Below are positions 7,630 to 16,777 of a DNA stretch of 64,000 nucleotides, in pieces (within the stretch, counting starts at the first letter, position 1; every line of letters begins with the position of its first letter). The DNA lies in contig JAFQYM010000064.1 in assembly GCA_017406465.1 (NCBI GenBank), positions 44,803 through 108,802 of the forward strand, read 5' to 3'. Below the pieces are notes generated by a model. It saw only the letters and a list, made by a program, of their open reading frames with translations. It was not told the DNA's origin and did no database searches. The DNA comes from Kiritimatiellia bacterium. Lineage in GTDB: Bacteria; Verrucomicrobiota; Kiritimatiellia; RFP12; UBA1067. The translations under genes and the position numbers were made by a program.

Positions 7630-8532
7630 TCATCTCCCCGAACTTGCTTTCGCCGGCTCGACGTGCACGACAGCGTCGACTATTCCGAGGTCGGACGCAA
7701 GCAACGCATCGGAGACGTCGTGCCCAATGCGATGCCCCTCCGCGACAGAAAGCCCGGCATCGACATGCACATGCAAGTCGGCCACATACGCGCCGCCGTA
7801 TCGACGGACGCGGACCTTGTGCACCTCCACGACTCCGGCGATTTCGCGGGCGAGCGCCTCTGCCGCGGCGGATTTGCCGCCAATTTCAGCGTCCACGAGC
7901 TCCTGAAGCGCCGGATACGAAATCTCCCATGCGACATGGAGAATGAAGAGCGCCACAAGAACCGCGCCCACCGCGTCCACCCAGGCAAGCGACGGCCAGA
8001 CATGCGCGACGACTACCGCGATGGCGACGGGGATCGAGCTGATGGCGTCCGACCTGTGGTGCCAGGCGTTGGCCTCGAGCGCAGGGGAGCATACCTTACG
8101 CGCAACACAGCGCGTCCAGTGGAACAGCCACTCTTTCGAGGCGACCGAGACGAGCGCGACGAAAAGCGCGGGGAGCCCTGGAACAGACGACTCACCCGAC
8201 ACGAGCGAGCGGACGGCGTGTGCGCCAAGCTCATAGGCGACGACGACAAGCGCAATCGCGATAAAGAGCGTCACCAGCGCCTCGATCTTGCCGTGCCCGT
8301 AGGGATGCTCTTCGTCAGCAGGAGCCGACCAGTAGCGCACGCCAAGGACTACCGCGAAGTCAGTAACGAGGTCGGAGAGAGAATGTATCGCGTCGGCGAA
8401 CAACGCCTGCGAAGAGAACACGACGCCAACGCAGCCCTTCAACACCGCAATCGCGATGTTGACGGCCATCCCGGCGTATGTGACGCGCCGGACCTCGTGA
8501 ACCGTATCTTTCTCTGAAGTCATAGAGTTCAT
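7630..8532 (-). CDS. Cation diffusion facilitator (CDF) transporter
   Basis: A protein of about 300 residues with six hydrophobic segments. The metal-site motifs ADAIHSLSDLVTDF (TM2) and NAWHHRSDAISS (TM5) are present, with HPYGHGK between TM2 and TM3. A C-terminal cytoplasmic alpha/beta domain (VHKVRVRRYGGAYVADLHVHVD) completes the family layout. CDF proteins export Zn, Mn, Fe or Co in exchange for protons. The second metal-site motif with His-His-x-x-x-Asp does not settle the metal. The start chosen gives an ATGA overlap with the queH stop, implying translational coupling. Confidence 0.88.
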   Translation of the reverse strand: MNSMTSEKDTVHEVRRVTYAGMAVNIAIAVLKGCVGVVFSSQALFADAIHSLSDLVTDFAVVLGVRYWSAPADEEHPYGHGKIEALVTLFIAIALVVVAYELGAHAVRSLVSGESSVPGLPALFVALVSVASKEWLFHWTRCVARKVCSPALEANAWHHRSDAISSIPVAIAVVVAHVWPSLAWVDAVGAVLVALFILHVAWEISYPALQELVDAEIGGKSAAAEALAREIAGVVEVHKVRVRRYGGAYVADLHVHVDAGLSVAEGHRIGHDVSDALLASDLGIVDAVVHVEPAKASSGR

Positions 8533-9116
8533 GTCTTCGCCACTGTACCTAACTTTGAAAACTCGCAGCCGCAATAGGACTGACGGTAGAGCCCGAGTTC
8601 CTTCGCGCGCGCAACGGAGAGCTTGAAGCCCTCGCGCTTCTTGAAGTCCTCGGGAAGAAAGGCCGTGCCGCCCTTCTCCGCGACCTCGCGCCCCGCGGCA
8701 AACACCATCTCGCTTGGCTTGTGCGGCGAGACGGTAAGCGAGGTGGTGAACGAATCAAAACCGTGCGCGGCCGCCCATTCCGCCGCCTTGCCGAGATTGT
8801 AGCGGAAGCACCTCGCGCACCTCTCGCCCTTCTCCGGCGCGTCCTCGAAGCCCTTTGCGACCTTCTCGAGCCAGTCGGCGTGGTCGTAGGGAAGCGACGC
8901 GAACGCAACGCCGTCGTGAGCGGCGAGCCGTTCGGCCTCCGCGCGCCTGTGCTCGAATTCCTCGGCGGTGTCGATATTGGAGTTGGCGAAAAGCATCGTC
9001 ACTTCCCGCCCCGCGTCCTTCAGCCGCGGCACACACGCGCTCGCGCACGGCCCGCAGCAGACATGGAGCACCGTCTGCTTTCCACTCGACTTATTTTCCT
9101 CTCGCAACATCCCCAT
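8529..9116 (-). CDS. queH: Epoxyqueuosine reductase QueH
   Basis: A 195-residue DUF208/QueH protein, the last enzyme of queuosine synthesis in organisms without QueG. It reduces epoxyqueuosine in tRNA to queuosine. The family's cysteine-rich signatures are present: VCCGPCAS near residue 20, ERCARCFRYN near 100, and YRQSYCGCEFS near the C-terminus. These bind an iron-sulfur cluster and an adjacent mononuclear iron. A second queuosine gene (queF) lies at 24.7 kb. A GATAAT box ends 6 nt before the ATG, so the mRNA may be leaderless. The following CDF gene overlaps by 4 nt. Confidence 0.92.
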   Translation of the reverse strand: MGMLREENKSSGKQTVLHVCCGPCASACVPRLKDAGREVTMLFANSNIDTAEEFEHRRAEAERLAAHDGVAFASLPYDHADWLEKVAKGFEDAPEKGERCARCFRYNLGKAAEWAAAHGFDSFTTSLTVSPHKPSEMVFAAGREVAEKGGTAFLPEDFKKREGFKLSVARAKELGLYRQSYCGCEFSKLGTVAKT

Positions 9117-9122
9117 GCCGAT

Positions 9123-9128
9123 ATTATC
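9123..9128 (-). promoter_or_regulatory. Possible leaderless promoter of queH
   Basis: GATAAT on the minus strand, exactly 6 nt before the queH ATG. It is weaker than the others because the TGn extension is shifted by one base. Confidence 0.4.
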
Positions 9129-9135
9129 CTCAAAC

Positions 9136-9894
9136 TTATTTGTCGTCTGGAAACTGGTTATTGATCTCTCGCTCGCTGTCAGTCAAGAAAATGAGTTCAG
9201 TTACGGTTTCTTCGGCACGGCTCGTGAAGTTGGTGATGACGACACCTTTTTCTTTGACCTTATACAGACTGACATAGTTGTTGGTCACAATCGAGCCATC
9301 TCCCTGAATGACGCCAATGAGTTGACTACTCGTTATCTCATCTCGTTCTCCGCATGTGATGGAATTCGTCGACCGACAGTCAAGGCACTTCGCCTTCCCC
9401 TGTGCCATCGCCATTGCCCAGGCTTCGGTGGCTGGATCTTCGCTTATGCATTTCCGCGCCAACTCCTCCACCCGTTGCTGTCTCAAGGCAAGATCCTCCA
9501 GACTCCCCGCTTCGACGAATCTAACTTCAACCCGAATCATAAACACATTCATCAACGCGACAATCACAAGCAAGGCGATTGTAAGTGCCCTGCGCTGATA
9601 CAACCGATGCTTGATATACCAATAGGCACCGACAACGCAAAGCGCCCAGACAGGGAATGGACAAACATATTGAAACACCCACGAATGGTGCAAGTGCAGA
9701 AACGCCCCCCACACCAAGTTCTCCCAAACATCAAAGACACAGCGGACAGGTGTTCCCCATGCAAGGCCTCCGAAGAAATGGTAAATCGTGGCGCAAGGCC
9801 GCAAAAGCGCAAGCGCCATCACGACCATCCACAACCCAGTATTAACACTCCGCTGGGGAGACACCCCTTTCTCGTTCTCGTTTTCTGTCGCCAT
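9136..9894 (-). CDS. Hypothetical membrane protein
   Basis: A protein of about 252 residues, not recognised. Three or four hydrophobic helices fill the first 140 residues, followed by a soluble C-terminal part with CLDC and TCGE cysteine pairs and a short beta-rich stretch (VSLYKVKEKGVVITNF). It is the last of five unrecognised membrane or lipoprotein genes in a row and ends just before the queH promoter. The start MATENENEK is preferred to an ATG six codons upstream. No function is proposed. Confidence 0.6.
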   Translation of the reverse strand: MATENENEKGVSPQRSVNTGLWMVVMALALLRPCATIYHFFGGLAWGTPVRCVFDVWENLVWGAFLHLHHSWVFQYVCPFPVWALCVVGAYWYIKHRLYQRRALTIALLVIVALMNVFMIRVEVRFVEAGSLEDLALRQQRVEELARKCISEDPATEAWAMAMAQGKAKCLDCRSTNSITCGERDEITSSQLIGVIQGDGSIVTNNYVSLYKVKEKGVVITNFTSRAEETVTELIFLTDSEREINNQFPDDK

Positions 9895-9954
9895 TTCGCA
9901 ATTTCCTTTCACTCTTCCCTCGCCGCGGCAAATCTGCCGCGCTGCATCTGATTG

Positions 9955-10857
9955 TCAATCGTGGCGCGGAGCCGTGCATTTGACCTCAGGCTTTCCGTCT
10001 TCGCCATAGGTCAGCGAATACTCGCCGCCGGCCGGACACGACGGGAACTCCTTGCCATTCTTCTTGAACTCATCGCGAAGGTCGTCCAGCGTCGGCTTCC
10101 GTTCAACGCCCGCAGTCGCCCAGTTTTGGGCCGCGTCCTCTATGATGTCACGCTCATGCCTACAGTATTGGTATTTTGGAATACCCTCGTCCTCTGTCAG
10201 CCCGCAATTATCCTCCAGCCATTTCTGAATACGCCGACTCGACACGACGGTAAGTCGTAGATCGCCAACAAAACCTTCTACACGCAGCGCATGTCCATGA
10301 TGGAGCGCGGACACAACGACACGCCGGCCGTCGCGCCACCAATCGATGCCCGGATAGCCGCAGCAACAGCACGGCATCGTTCGGCCAGAGAACTTGAACA
10401 TTTCGTTGAACGACGCGATCTCAGCCTTGTTCGTGATTTCAAAGAGTGACGGCTCTTCGTCTGGCTTGGAATGGCAAAGCCCACCCCCGTCGCGTATGAC
10501 GATACGGTCGGCATCACAGACGGCCGCCCTGAAAACAGGGATAATCACAAAGTCGAACGCCCCCGTGGCGAAATACAGCCAGAGCGCCACGATCGCAAGA
10601 TGCACCGCGGCAAAAAGCCACGCCATAACCTCGCGAACAATCCTCCACGCGCTTCTTCCAACTTGCGGACGGCCCGGAACCAACGCACCGACAAGCGCGA
10701 CAATGATCGCCACGATCAGCGGAAGGTACGGGAAGCCAAATGCCAAACTTGAGGCAATGCACACAAATGGCGCCCAGAATGACAATGCCAGCCCTCGCGC
10801 CGCGCCATACCAGCGCCGCACGCCGCCTTGGGCATCGTTCTTTGTCGTTTCAGCCAT
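9955..10857 (-). CDS. Hypothetical membrane protein with CPxGGxY C-terminal motif
   Basis: A 300-residue protein, not recognised as a whole. Two or three hydrophobic helices lie between residues 20 and 115. A soluble region follows with a Cys cluster (MPCCCCGYPG). The last 30 residues, CPAGGEYSLTYGEDGKPEVKC, resemble the C-terminal disulfide-bounded tail of type II pseudopilins in PVC bacteria. Unlike a pilin it has no N-terminal prepilin helix, so the tail may be a borrowed module. It lies 9 nt from its upstream neighbour, consistent with an operon. Confidence 0.6.
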   Translation of the reverse strand: MAETTKNDAQGGVRRWYGAARGLALSFWAPFVCIASSLAFGFPYLPLIVAIIVALVGALVPGRPQVGRSAWRIVREVMAWLFAAVHLAIVALWLYFATGAFDFVIIPVFRAAVCDADRIVIRDGGGLCHSKPDEEPSLFEITNKAEIASFNEMFKFSGRTMPCCCCGYPGIDWWRDGRRVVVSALHHGHALRVEGFVGDLRLTVVSSRRIQKWLEDNCGLTEDEGIPKYQYCRHERDIIEDAAQNWATAGVERKPTLDDLRDEFKKNGKEFPSCPAGGEYSLTYGEDGKPEVKCTAPRHD

Positions 10858-10866
10858 GTTGCTCCC

Positions 10867-11337
10867 TTAGGGTCGTTTGGTGGAAATCGAGTGGATGTAG
10901 ATGTCCGTCGGATGCTCGCCGCCGAAGACGGTGTGCATGACATTGCAGAGCCAAGCGATCTGGACGCCTTCCTGTCCGGCGGCCTTGACCTTGTAGGTCG
11001 CGCCGAACTTGTCATGCTCAACTATGTGGAGATGAAGCTTCCACTCGTCGGGGTTCGGAATGTCCGACGACAGCACGACAAACACTTCGTCGGCACCATC
11101 GGAGACCTCTTCCAGCAGTGTGTCCGCGCCAGCGACCATCTGGTTCTCGGCCTTGGTGTGCTGCGGAACATCTGCGAACCACTCCGTGCCGGAGCGGTAG
11201 AAGCGAATTTCCTTGCGAACGGTCGAAGTGTCGACGCCGGTCGTCCTCGAGCGCAGGAAGCAGCACGCAAGGAGCGCGCCTATCACAACCGTTCCGACAA
11301 CCGCGCAGACCGCAACACGCAAAAATGATATTTTCAT
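10867..11337 (-). CDS. Hypothetical single-pass membrane protein
   Basis: A 156-residue protein with one N-terminal hydrophobic helix (about residues 5-28) and a soluble remainder with no family I recognise. The ATG is fixed by context: the box TATAAT ends exactly 6 nt upstream, so transcription should begin at the A of the ATG. An in-frame start 12 codons upstream would lie before the promoter. The next gene follows after 9 nt. Confidence 0.6.
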   Translation of the reverse strand: MKISFLRVAVCAVVGTVVIGALLACCFLRSRTTGVDTSTVRKEIRFYRSGTEWFADVPQHTKAENQMVAGADTLLEEVSDGADEVFVVLSSDIPNPDEWKLHLHIVEHDKFGATYKVKAAGQEGVQIAWLCNVMHTVFGGEHPTDIYIHSISTKRP

Positions 11338-11343
11338 GCCTAC

Positions 11344-11352
11344 ATTATACCA
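11344..11352 (-). promoter_or_regulatory. Extended -10 promoter giving a leaderless mRNA
   Basis: TGGTATAAT on the minus strand, then GTAGGC, then ATG. The predicted +1 is the first base of the start codon. Confidence 0.65.
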
Positions 11353-11369
11353 AAACTCATCAACCGGCT

Positions 11370-11822
11370 TCACTCAACGAGTTTTCGTGCGGCGGCGTAG
11401 TCGCTTGGGGCGACGAGAACGCACATCCGCGTGCCAAGGCCGCCGTTCCCATAGCGGTGCCATGCGCGGTCTTCCTTTAGCAATTCAAGCCGGCAGCGGA
11501 TTTGCGCCTTTTCAAGAGTCTCGGCCGCTGCCTTTGCCTCGTGAACGGCAACATCGTCCATCAGCACCGCCCAACCCTTCCACATCTCAACCTCTTCCTC
11601 TGGAACATTCTCCTCTCGCCAGTCTATTCCTCCGTCGTCATCGTCAAGTTCGCTGATGTCCTTGCACGGCTTCATTTTCGAAAAGGAGCAAAACTGCAGC
11701 ACAAGAAACGACACCAATATGAAAAGAATGGCCGCACCCGCGACCGGCTCGTCAAATTTCATCGCGACAACGATAAGCACAACCGCCGCGACCAACGCCA
11801 AGAAAAGGAGCTTTTTGCTCAT
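11370..11822 (-). CDS. Membrane protein with DUF2007-like C-terminal domain
   Basis: A 150-residue protein with two hydrophobic helices in the first 48 residues, an acidic linker, and a C-terminal segment of about 70 residues (AAAETLEKAQIRCRLELL... MCVLVAPSDYAAARKLVE). That segment looks like the DUF2007/putative signal-transducing fold, in which a short ferredoxin-like unit ends with an A-x-x-L/V helix. The assignment rests on pattern only. It lies 9 nt downstream of the small lipoprotein gene. Confidence 0.55.
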   Translation of the reverse strand: MSKKLLFLALVAAVVLIVVAMKFDEPVAGAAILFILVSFLVLQFCSFSKMKPCKDISELDDDDGGIDWREENVPEEEVEMWKGWAVLMDDVAVHEAKAAAETLEKAQIRCRLELLKEDRAWHRYGNGGLGTRMCVLVAPSDYAAARKLVE

Positions 11823-11831
11823 TATGGACTA

Positions 11832-12149
11832 CTACTCTTCAATCACTTCAACAATCCCGCCTTCCGCCTCGGACTCAAACTCGTTCACGGCGTTGGTGGT
11901 GCAATTTTGCAACTCGTCGTCTTTCAAGATCATCTTGCCCATTACAGACGCATCTCTCGTCTCGTGTGCGGTATTCTTCAGCTGTGGCGGCATCGGATAT
12001 TCGCCCATCACAGTGCGTGGCGACCTTTCGCTACAGCCCCCGACTACGGCAGTCGCAAGCCCGACGAGCAACCCGCCAAGCCCCTTGCCAGAGGCAAGAG
12101 CCCTACTAATGGCGCTCTGTCGCGCCGCGTTCTTTTTCGACAGTTTCAT
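11832..12149 (-). CDS. Small lipoprotein-like hypothetical protein
   Basis: A 105-residue protein. The N-terminus is basic (MKLSKKNAARQ), then a Gly/Leu/Ala-rich hydrophobic run ends in VVGGC, a possible lipobox. The mature part is acidic and includes VMGEYPMPPQL. No family was recognised. It is the first gene of the 12.1-9.1 kb block and is preceded by an extended -10 box 33 nt upstream. Confidence 0.55.
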   Translation of the reverse strand: MKLSKKNAARQSAISRALASGKGLGGLLVGLATAVVGGCSERSPRTVMGEYPMPPQLKNTAHETRDASVMGKMILKDDELQNCTTNAVNEFESEAEGGIVEVIEE

Positions 12150-12182
12150 GGCAATATTTCCTAGCTCCCTGTTTGCGTAAAT

Positions 12183-12191
12183 ATTCTACCA
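12183..12191 (-). promoter_or_regulatory. Extended -10 promoter of lipoprotein-led gene block
   Basis: TGGTAGAAT on the minus strand, with a leader of about 27 nt to the ATG. Confidence 0.5.
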
Positions 12192-12240
12192 CCTTGCTCA
12201 TCTTCGGTCAACGCACAAACAGCGAACAAAAACATGCCCG

Positions 12241-14391
12241 TCAGAATCTTGCGCGGAGGCCAATCTCAAATGTGCGCGGTTCGCCGACGAGGCACTCGTA
12301 GAAGTGACGCGCGGACTCAAAGTACTTCTCGCCGAAAAGGTTGCGGATGCCGAGCGTCAGCGTCCAGTCCTCGGGTCCGCCGAACTTAGTCAGCGGAACG
12401 GACATGTTGACATCGAAGACATGGCTGTGCGCAAAGTAGAGGTTGTCGTCGACAAACGTGCCGCGGAAAGTCGCAAAGCTCTTCGAGCGGAAACGGTAGC
12501 CGCAACCGACCACTATGTCGCGCAAAATATCACAGCAATCGAACCGATAGGAGGTGTTGAGCGAGAACGTGTGGTTGGGATTACGGCGGAAGACCGACGG
12601 CGCCGTTCCTGTCGCGTTGCGGTTTTCGTAGCGGTTATACGAGTACATCGCGAGAACCGTCCAGTTCTCGGTGATGTCGCCCGCGAGCGAAAGCTCAACG
12701 CCGCGCGAGTTGCTCTTGCCCTCGAAATAGTAGTACGTGTCGTTGTTGATCGTCTCGGCGACAGGCGTGTTGCGCTGGTCGATGCGATAGACCGAGGCCG
12801 AGAACCAGAGCTTCTCGACGGGACGGACGCGAAAGCCGCCTTCCATCTGCGTCGCCGTCCATGGGTCGGTCGGCCTGTTGCCGTCGGCATCGCGGTAGCC
12901 GAGCGTCGGGGTGCGCGTCTGGGAGAGGTTGCCGAAGAAGACGAGCCAGTCGAGCGGCTGGACCGTGAGACCGCCGCGCGGCGAGAACGCGAACTCGTTC
13001 GCGCGATGGTAGTGCGTGGTCGCTCCGTTGGACGCGGTCGTCGTCTGCGGATTCTCCGTAAACCAGTCATAGCGCAGGCCGCCAAGGAGCGTCACCCATC
13101 CCCAGCCGAGCGAGTCCTGCAGCGTCGTGCCGTAGCGCGTAACGGGAGCACCGAAGCCGCTCGTCGACTCGCGGTACCAGAAGTCGGGCTGCACGACGAG
13201 AGTGTTCCTGAAGCCCCACGGCAGTTCCTCCTTCGTATAGACGGAGCGCGCGTAGAGGTTGTAGCTGCGGCTAATGCGGTCAGACTCGGAAAAGCCCGAC
13301 GTCATGTACTTCTCTCCGCTCGTCCACTCGCCTGTCTCGTAGAAATTGGCGAGGTCCCTGTTGTTCATGTACGGCTCGCGAGTCCTCTGCTCCCAGTCGG
13401 AGAACATGAAAGCGCCGCCGAACTTGAGAAGCCAGTCGTCTGTGACCTGCCAGTCGACGTAGGGATTCAGGTACATCGAGTCGTATTTCGAGCGGTCGCC
13501 CTTGCGGCACGACGACTCGTACCAGCTGTAGCCGCCGCCTGGCCGTCCGTGCCAGACGGGGACGCCGATGTAGCTCGGCTGGTCGGTCTTCTGGAACATC
13601 GACTTGAGCCCGATCGTCACGTTCTCGACCGGACGCCACGCGAACGACGGTGCAATCGTGTAGGACTGCCTCGGGTCGGCACCCTTCTGCGAGCCCTCGC
13701 CAAGATAGGCAGGCGAGAAGACGTCGAACGCGCCGATTGCGCGGACGGCGAACTTGTCGTCGCCATAGACCTCGTTCGCGTCGATCATGCCGCGCTGGCG
13801 CCAGGTATGACGCCCGACGGAGGTGTTCTCCTGGAAGTCGATCCTGTCTCCGCGGAAGTTGGCGCCCTTCAAGTACATGTTGACCGAACCGCCCGCGCCC
13901 GAGTTGTTCTGCTGCGATCCCGCGCCGCCGGAAAGCGAGCCAATCGGGCCCTTCACGATTTCGACGCGCTCCATCAGGAACGGATCCATGAAAAGCCCCG
14001 CGCCAAGCCCGATCGGAACGACGCCGTCGAAAGCGGGCTCTGTGCCGCCCATGCCGCGTATCTGGAACGTTCCCGGCTGGCGGACGAGAAGCGACTTGCC
14101 GCCAGTCTCGACGCCTGGCACGTAGCGGAGAAGGTCGTGGAGGTCGGTCGGGTTGTGCTCGCGGATAAAGTCCTCGGTCAGCGTGTCGACGACTGTCGGC
14201 GACTTTTCGGGCGCAAGACCGGTGAAGGTCGCGCCTTCCACTGTCTCAGGCCTGTACTTGGACAGAGCCGAGCCCTCTACGACGACCGTCCCCAAGTCGG
14301 CCACCGCGTTCGTAGAGACGCCCGCCTCATCCCCCATTCCACTAAGCGTGCCTACAACAGCAGCGCAAACAACAACAATCTTACTTCTCAT
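12241..14391 (-). CDS. TonB-dependent outer-membrane receptor
   Basis: A 716-residue protein with a signal peptide, an N-terminal plug domain and a long C-terminal beta-barrel that ends in phenylalanine (GLRARF), as outer-membrane barrels do. The plug runs to about residue 175, with DLLRYVPGV, QIRGMGG and ERVEIVKGP typical of siderophore receptors. Motifs such as NLFGEKYF near the end support the ferric-siderophore receptor subgroup. It would import an iron chelate or another large ligand using TonB energy. No tonB or exbBD is in the window. The gene is monocistronic with an AAGGGG ribosome-binding site. Its leader shares the 167-nt gap with the divergent recD2 promoter. Confidence 0.9.
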   Translation of the reverse strand: MRSKIVVVCAAVVGTLSGMGDEAGVSTNAVADLGTVVVEGSALSKYRPETVEGATFTGLAPEKSPTVVDTLTEDFIREHNPTDLHDLLRYVPGVETGGKSLLVRQPGTFQIRGMGGTEPAFDGVVPIGLGAGLFMDPFLMERVEIVKGPIGSLSGGAGSQQNNSGAGGSVNMYLKGANFRGDRIDFQENTSVGRHTWRQRGMIDANEVYGDDKFAVRAIGAFDVFSPAYLGEGSQKGADPRQSYTIAPSFAWRPVENVTIGLKSMFQKTDQPSYIGVPVWHGRPGGGYSWYESSCRKGDRSKYDSMYLNPYVDWQVTDDWLLKFGGAFMFSDWEQRTREPYMNNRDLANFYETGEWTSGEKYMTSGFSESDRISRSYNLYARSVYTKEELPWGFRNTLVVQPDFWYRESTSGFGAPVTRYGTTLQDSLGWGWVTLLGGLRYDWFTENPQTTTASNGATTHYHRANEFAFSPRGGLTVQPLDWLVFFGNLSQTRTPTLGYRDADGNRPTDPWTATQMEGGFRVRPVEKLWFSASVYRIDQRNTPVAETINNDTYYYFEGKSNSRGVELSLAGDITENWTVLAMYSYNRYENRNATGTAPSVFRRNPNHTFSLNTSYRFDCCDILRDIVVGCGYRFRSKSFATFRGTFVDDNLYFAHSHVFDVNMSVPLTKFGGPEDWTLTLGIRNLFGEKYFESARHFYECLVGEPRTFEIGLRARF

Positions 14392-14540
14392 ACCCCTTTA
14401 AACGCCATCCTACCAAAGAAAGTTCACCTATGGGTCTGCGGTGGAGCGAAGGTCCGAGCGAGTGGATACGGCGTATTCGCCGAGGTTTCCTCGAGGAGGA
14501 GCCTTTGGACGCCGCCGACACACATTCTCATTCTCCATTT
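14392..14540 (-). promoter_or_regulatory. Intergenic leader of TonB receptor with hairpins
   Basis: This stretch between the divergent TonB-receptor and recD2 genes holds two adjacent G+C-rich hairpins: CGGCG/CGCCG with a TATT loop at 14469-14482, and CGAGG/CCTCG at 14481-14493. I see no clear minus-strand -10 box and no known riboswitch, so the regulatory role is speculative. Confidence 0.3.
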
Positions 14541-14549
14541 TGGTATAAT
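14541..14549 (+). promoter_or_regulatory. Extended -10 promoter, near-leaderless, recD2
   Basis: TGGTATAAT, then 8 nt, then the ATG of recD2. The predicted leader is about 2 nt. Confidence 0.65.
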
Positions 14550-14557
14550 ATTCACAA

Positions 14558-16777
14558 ATGGCAGATGAAGCGAGCGAGACGGTTGAGGGAACGATCAAGT
14601 CGGTCGTCTTCCACAACGACGAGAACGGCTATACCGTCCTCCATGTTGAACTCCCTTCCGGCTTCGCTCTCAGGCAGCTCAACGAGATAACCGTCGTCGG
14701 CAAGGCACAGGCGGTATGGGAAGGCGAGGAGATTTCCGCAACCGGCTCGTGGGTAACAGACAAGGTCCACGGGCGCCAGTTCAAGGCCGAGTCAATCGTC
14801 TGCGTCGCGCCGAGGTCCCTCGTCGGCATCGAGCGCTATCTTGCCTCGGGACTCATAAAGGGCGTCGGCAAGGTTCTCGCAAAGCGCATCGTCGAAACCT
14901 TCGGCGAAGAGACATTGAACGTCCTCTCTCACCAGTCGGCGCGACTCGTCGAAGTGCCAAAGCTCGGCAAGGCGAAGATCGAGCAGATACGCGCAAGCTG
15001 GCACGCGAACGAGACGCTTAGGGAGAACATGATCTTCGGCCAGACCTACGGCATCTCCATTGCGAAGATGACGAAGATCGTCCGCAAATACGGACCTGAT
15101 GCGATAGCGATAGTCAAGGCCGACCCCTACAAGCTCTGCCGCGACATCTGGGGCATCGGCTTCGCGACTGCCGACCGTATTGCGCTCTCCGTCGGCATCC
15201 CGAAGGACTCGCCCCTTCGCGCACGCGCGTCGATTTCCTACACGCTCGAGACTGAGGCAGAGGACTCGGGGCACTGCTGGACTTTCGAAAACGACCTCCT
15301 TCTCCACGCGAACGAACTTACAGAGATACCGACCGAGATTCTCGGCGAAGCGCTCGAGAAGGAAATTGCCGAAGGCCGCGTAATCGCAGAGAGCGACAGC
15401 GCTGCGAAGGACGCAGACGCCACATGGGCCGAGCGGCACGACGCCACCTCTCCCCGCCGCATCTATCTGCGCTCGCTCTGGTGGGCTGAACGTGAAACGG
15501 CTACACATGTCAGGCGCATAAGAGACTCCTTGCCGGGCTTCACGCCAGTAGACGCGGGGAAGGCCGTCGCGTGGTGGGAGCAAAAGGCGGGCTTCTCGCT
15601 CGCTGCGCAGCAGACTAACGCTCTCGAAAAATGCCTCTGCAACAAGTTCTCCATCATCACCGGCGGACCGGGCGTTGGAAAGACGACGATAATCCGCGCA
15701 CTCGTCGACATCTACGGCGCGAAGAAGCTTAAAGTCGTTCTCGCCGCGCCAACGGGCCGCGCAGCGAAACGCATGTCAGAGTCTGTCGGCGCAGCGGCGC
15801 AGACGATCCACCGGCTTCTCAAGTGGAATCCCGTAACGAACAAGTTCACGTTCAACAAGGAAAGCCCACTTGAAGGAGACATCTTTATCTTCGACGAGAC
15901 GTCGATGATCGACATCAAGCTTGCAAACGATCTGCTCTCGGCGATTCCCTCCACGGCGGCGGTAGTGCTCGTCGGCGACACGGACCAGTTGCCGAGCGTC
16001 GGCGCGGGAAATGTCCTCGGCGATCTCATAAAGTCCGGCAACATCGCCTTTACGCGCCTCGACCAGATCTTCCGGCAGGACGCCGGCGGGCTCATAGTCA
16101 CGAATGCCCACCACGTAAACGCCGGCGAACCGCTCGAAACAAGAAGCGGTGACACCGACTTCTACTTCGTAAGGTGCGAAGACCCGGAGCAGTGCCTTAG
16201 GCGCGCAATCGAGTTCATGACCCAGCGCATCCCGCGCAAGTTCGGGCTCGACCCGCTTGAGGACGTCCAGGTACTTACGCCTATGCGCCGCAACCTTCTC
16301 GGCACCGAAAGTCTCAACTTCGAGCTGCAGAAGGCGCTCAATCCCACGGGTGCGGCCTTAATCCGCGGTGGGACGACGTTCCGCGTAGGCGACCGTGTGA
16401 TGCAGCTCAGGAACAACTACGACAAGGATGTCTACAACGGCGACGTCGGGTTCATAAAGGCGGTCGAACCGACGGACCGCTCGCTTGTCGTCACGTTCGA
16501 TGGGCGGCCCGTAAAGTACGACGCTGGAGATCTAGATGAACTCGTGCTCGCCTACGCGACTACGATCCACAAGTCGCAGGGCTCGGAATACCCTGCTGTG
16601 ATCGTCTTAATCCATACGCAGCACTACGTGATGCTTCAGAGGAATCTCCTCTACACCGCAATCACGCGCGGCAAGAAGCTCGTTCTTCTCATCGGCGTTC
16701 CCTACGCGGTAAGCCGCGCAATCGATACGAACGTCGTGCGCGAGCGCCGCACAACACTCGCGGAGCGGCTTGCATGA
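14558..16777 (+). CDS. recD2: RecD2-family ATP-dependent DNA helicase (SF1B)
   Basis: A 739-residue RecD-like 5'-3' DNA helicase of the RecD2/TraA family that is not part of a RecBCD complex. An N-terminal OB-like region and helix-hairpin-helix repeats (to about residue 200) precede the motor. Motor motifs are Walker A GGPGVGKTT near residue 370, FDETSMID (Walker B), GDTDQLPSVGAG, QIFRQD, ATTIHKSQGSEYPAV, and NLLYTAITRGKKLV near the C-terminus. It acts in DNA repair and recombination. Its final codons overlap the dus start (ATGA), so the two are translationally coupled. Confidence 0.93.
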   Translation: MADEASETVEGTIKSVVFHNDENGYTVLHVELPSGFALRQLNEITVVGKAQAVWEGEEISATGSWVTDKVHGRQFKAESIVCVAPRSLVGIERYLASGLIKGVGKVLAKRIVETFGEETLNVLSHQSARLVEVPKLGKAKIEQIRASWHANETLRENMIFGQTYGISIAKMTKIVRKYGPDAIAIVKADPYKLCRDIWGIGFATADRIALSVGIPKDSPLRARASISYTLETEAEDSGHCWTFENDLLLHANELTEIPTEILGEALEKEIAEGRVIAESDSAAKDADATWAERHDATSPRRIYLRSLWWAERETATHVRRIRDSLPGFTPVDAGKAVAWWEQKAGFSLAAQQTNALEKCLCNKFSIITGGPGVGKTTIIRALVDIYGAKKLKVVLAAPTGRAAKRMSESVGAAAQTIHRLLKWNPVTNKFTFNKESPLEGDIFIFDETSMIDIKLANDLLSAIPSTAAVVLVGDTDQLPSVGAGNVLGDLIKSGNIAFTRLDQIFRQDAGGLIVTNAHHVNAGEPLETRSGDTDFYFVRCEDPEQCLRRAIEFMTQRIPRKFGLDPLEDVQVLTPMRRNLLGTESLNFELQKALNPTGAALIRGGTTFRVGDRVMQLRNNYDKDVYNGDVGFIKAVEPTDRSLVVTFDGRPVKYDAGDLDELVLAYATTIHKSQGSEYPAVIVLIHTQHYVMLQRNLLYTAITRGKKLVLLIGVPYAVSRAIDTNVVRERRTTLAERLA

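Noticed and set aside
12304..14568. A 754-codon plus-strand open frame
   Set aside because: Antisense shadow of the TonB receptor with no recognisable motif.
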